A DNA stretch of 5,021 bases, taken from positions 1-5,021 of the forward strand of contig JAGAAH010000128.1 of NCBI GenBank assembly GCA_017615375.1, given 5' to 3'. Made by a program: the position numbers and the translations under genes. Each line of letters starts with the position of its first letter. Position 1 is the first letter of the stretch. This document shows, in pieces, positions 4,357-5,021 of the stretch. Under the pieces are notes generated by a model. The model was not told the origin of the DNA and did no database searches. It saw only the letters and a list, made by a program, of their open reading frames with translations. Origin of the DNA: Lachnospiraceae bacterium. GTDB taxonomy: Bacteria > Bacillota > Clostridia > Lachnospirales > Lachnospiraceae.

Positions 4357-5021
4357 ATGAACCAAGGACAATTTCGTCGCGCCAATCGTATGGCGTTCAT
4401 CATTAACACCATGATTCTTGTTTCAGCTGTACTTTTAATGCTTTTCCAGGCACTTGAGATTGGCCTTAATGCCGCAATCACTGCCGAGCTTATTGCTGCA
4501 GTAGTCGGTTTCTCAATGATGCTTTTCGGAATGCTTAAAGGACGCGACAACAAACTCGGCGTTATTATGATAATGACCGGCTCAGCACTTGTATATTTCG
4601 TTATCATGATTGCTCAGAACCAATTCCTTTTCTTCTCATATGGAATGCCTATTATGGCTTCATGCGTAGTATACCTTAATCCTAAGGTTGTGAAGTTCGG
4701 AACTTTAGAGCTTGCACTCGCTTATCTTATTGTATTCATAAGAAATATCGTCGGCAAGACTGCTGTCCTTAAAGATACCGTTGTCGACACAACGGTTATC
4801 ATACTTTTCTTAATCGTTGTTAACTATGTGGTTAAGCTTCTTGTGAAGTTCAATCAGGAAAACAACGACGCTGCACAAGCTGCTGCAGAAGAAACCAATA
4901 TCATCACCAACAATATACTTAATACAGCCGACAGTATCGGAGAATACTTCAATACAGTTACTGACAACATGAACAAACTTAAGGATATTGTAAGAAGCAA
5001 TAACGAAGCGATGGACAGAAT
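4357..5021 (+). CDS. Second methyl-accepting chemotaxis protein-like receptor (partial, C-terminus beyond right edge)
   Basis: The ATG at 4357 follows AGGAGG (4343-4348) by eight bases and opens a frame of 221 residues that runs to the window end. The visible protein starts MNQGQFRRANRMAFIINT and has about six predicted spans (roughly 13-33, 40-60, 67-86, 89-108, 111-130, 143-163). A helical coiled-coil segment follows (FNQENNDAAQAAAEETN, then NTADSIGEYFNTVTDNMNKLKDI). This matches the upstream receptor in span number, spacing and entry into the coiled coil near residue 165, although sequence identity is low by eye. The diagnostic signalling tip would lie beyond the edge, so the family call rests on architecture, coiled-coil composition and tandem position. 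No HAMP domain or large extracytoplasmic domain is seen. It is probably an old tandem duplicate with a different input specificity. Confidence 0.8.
   Translation, partial: MNQGQFRRANRMAFIINTMILVSAVLLMLFQALEIGLNAAITAELIAAVVGFSMMLFGMLKGRDNKLGVIMIMTGSALVYFVIMIAQNQFLFFSYGMPIMASCVVYLNPKVVKFGTLELALAYLIVFIRNIVGKTAVLKDTVVDTTVIILFLIVVNYVVKLLVKFNQENNDAAQAAAEETNIITNNILNTADSIGEYFNTVTDNMNKLKDIVRSNNEAMDR

Noticed and set aside
4341..4607. Minus-strand open frame of 88 codons
   Set aside because: It is a shadow of the second chemoreceptor, which has a promoter, a ribosome binding site and membrane spans.

Overview
The window looks like chromosomal DNA of a low-GC, Gram-positive, probably motile Clostridia-type bacterium. 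I would guess Lachnospiraceae, for example a Butyrivibrio or Roseburia relative. This rests on strong AGGAGG-type ribosome binding sites, Firmicutes-style promoters, an ECF sigma operon with a LiaF-like membrane protein, and HAMP-less chemoreceptors. The taxonomic guess comes from gene style only; no marker gene is present.

Layout. (1) Positions 1-250, minus strand: the N-terminal 83 residues of an XRE-type helix-turn-helix regulator that runs off the left edge. Its promoter is near-consensus (TTGACA, 17 bp, TATTAT) and its -35 box sits between the arms of an inverted repeat that could be its own operator. (2) Positions 251-871: about 620 bases with no convincing gene. They hold the most unusual object in the window, seven tandem units of about 54 bp (438-815). 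Each unit carries a left arm CCGTA and a complementary right arm TACGG at fixed phase, with loops and spacers that vary freely. (3) Positions 872-2624, minus strand: a tightly overlapping four-gene operon read sigma, anti-sigma-like membrane protein, TM2-like multi-spanning protein, LiaF-type membrane protein. It ends in a clear intrinsic terminator (797-837). (4) Positions 2625-2780: a divergent promoter region. (5) Positions 2781-4241, plus strand: a complete methyl-accepting chemotaxis protein. (6) Positions 4357-5021, plus strand: the start of a second chemoreceptor of the same architecture, cut by the right edge.

How the genes may work together. The minus-strand operon reads as a cell-envelope signalling module. 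A one-TM protein would hold the ECF sigma factor at the membrane until a signal arrives, and two small membrane proteins of cell-envelope-response type are co-expressed with it. A candidate ECF-type promoter upstream of the sigma gene suggests autoregulation. The two chemoreceptors have six predicted membrane spans, almost no extracytoplasmic domain and no recognisable HAMP domain, so they probably sense membrane state, small permeating ligands or cytoplasmic cues. Whether they share regulation with the sigma operon cannot be told from sequence.

Main candidates for a second look are the 54-bp hairpin array, which straddles the end of the sigma operon and the upstream side of the XRE gene, and the start of the sigma gene, where the only canonical start codon lies inside the Shine-Dalgarno sequence.
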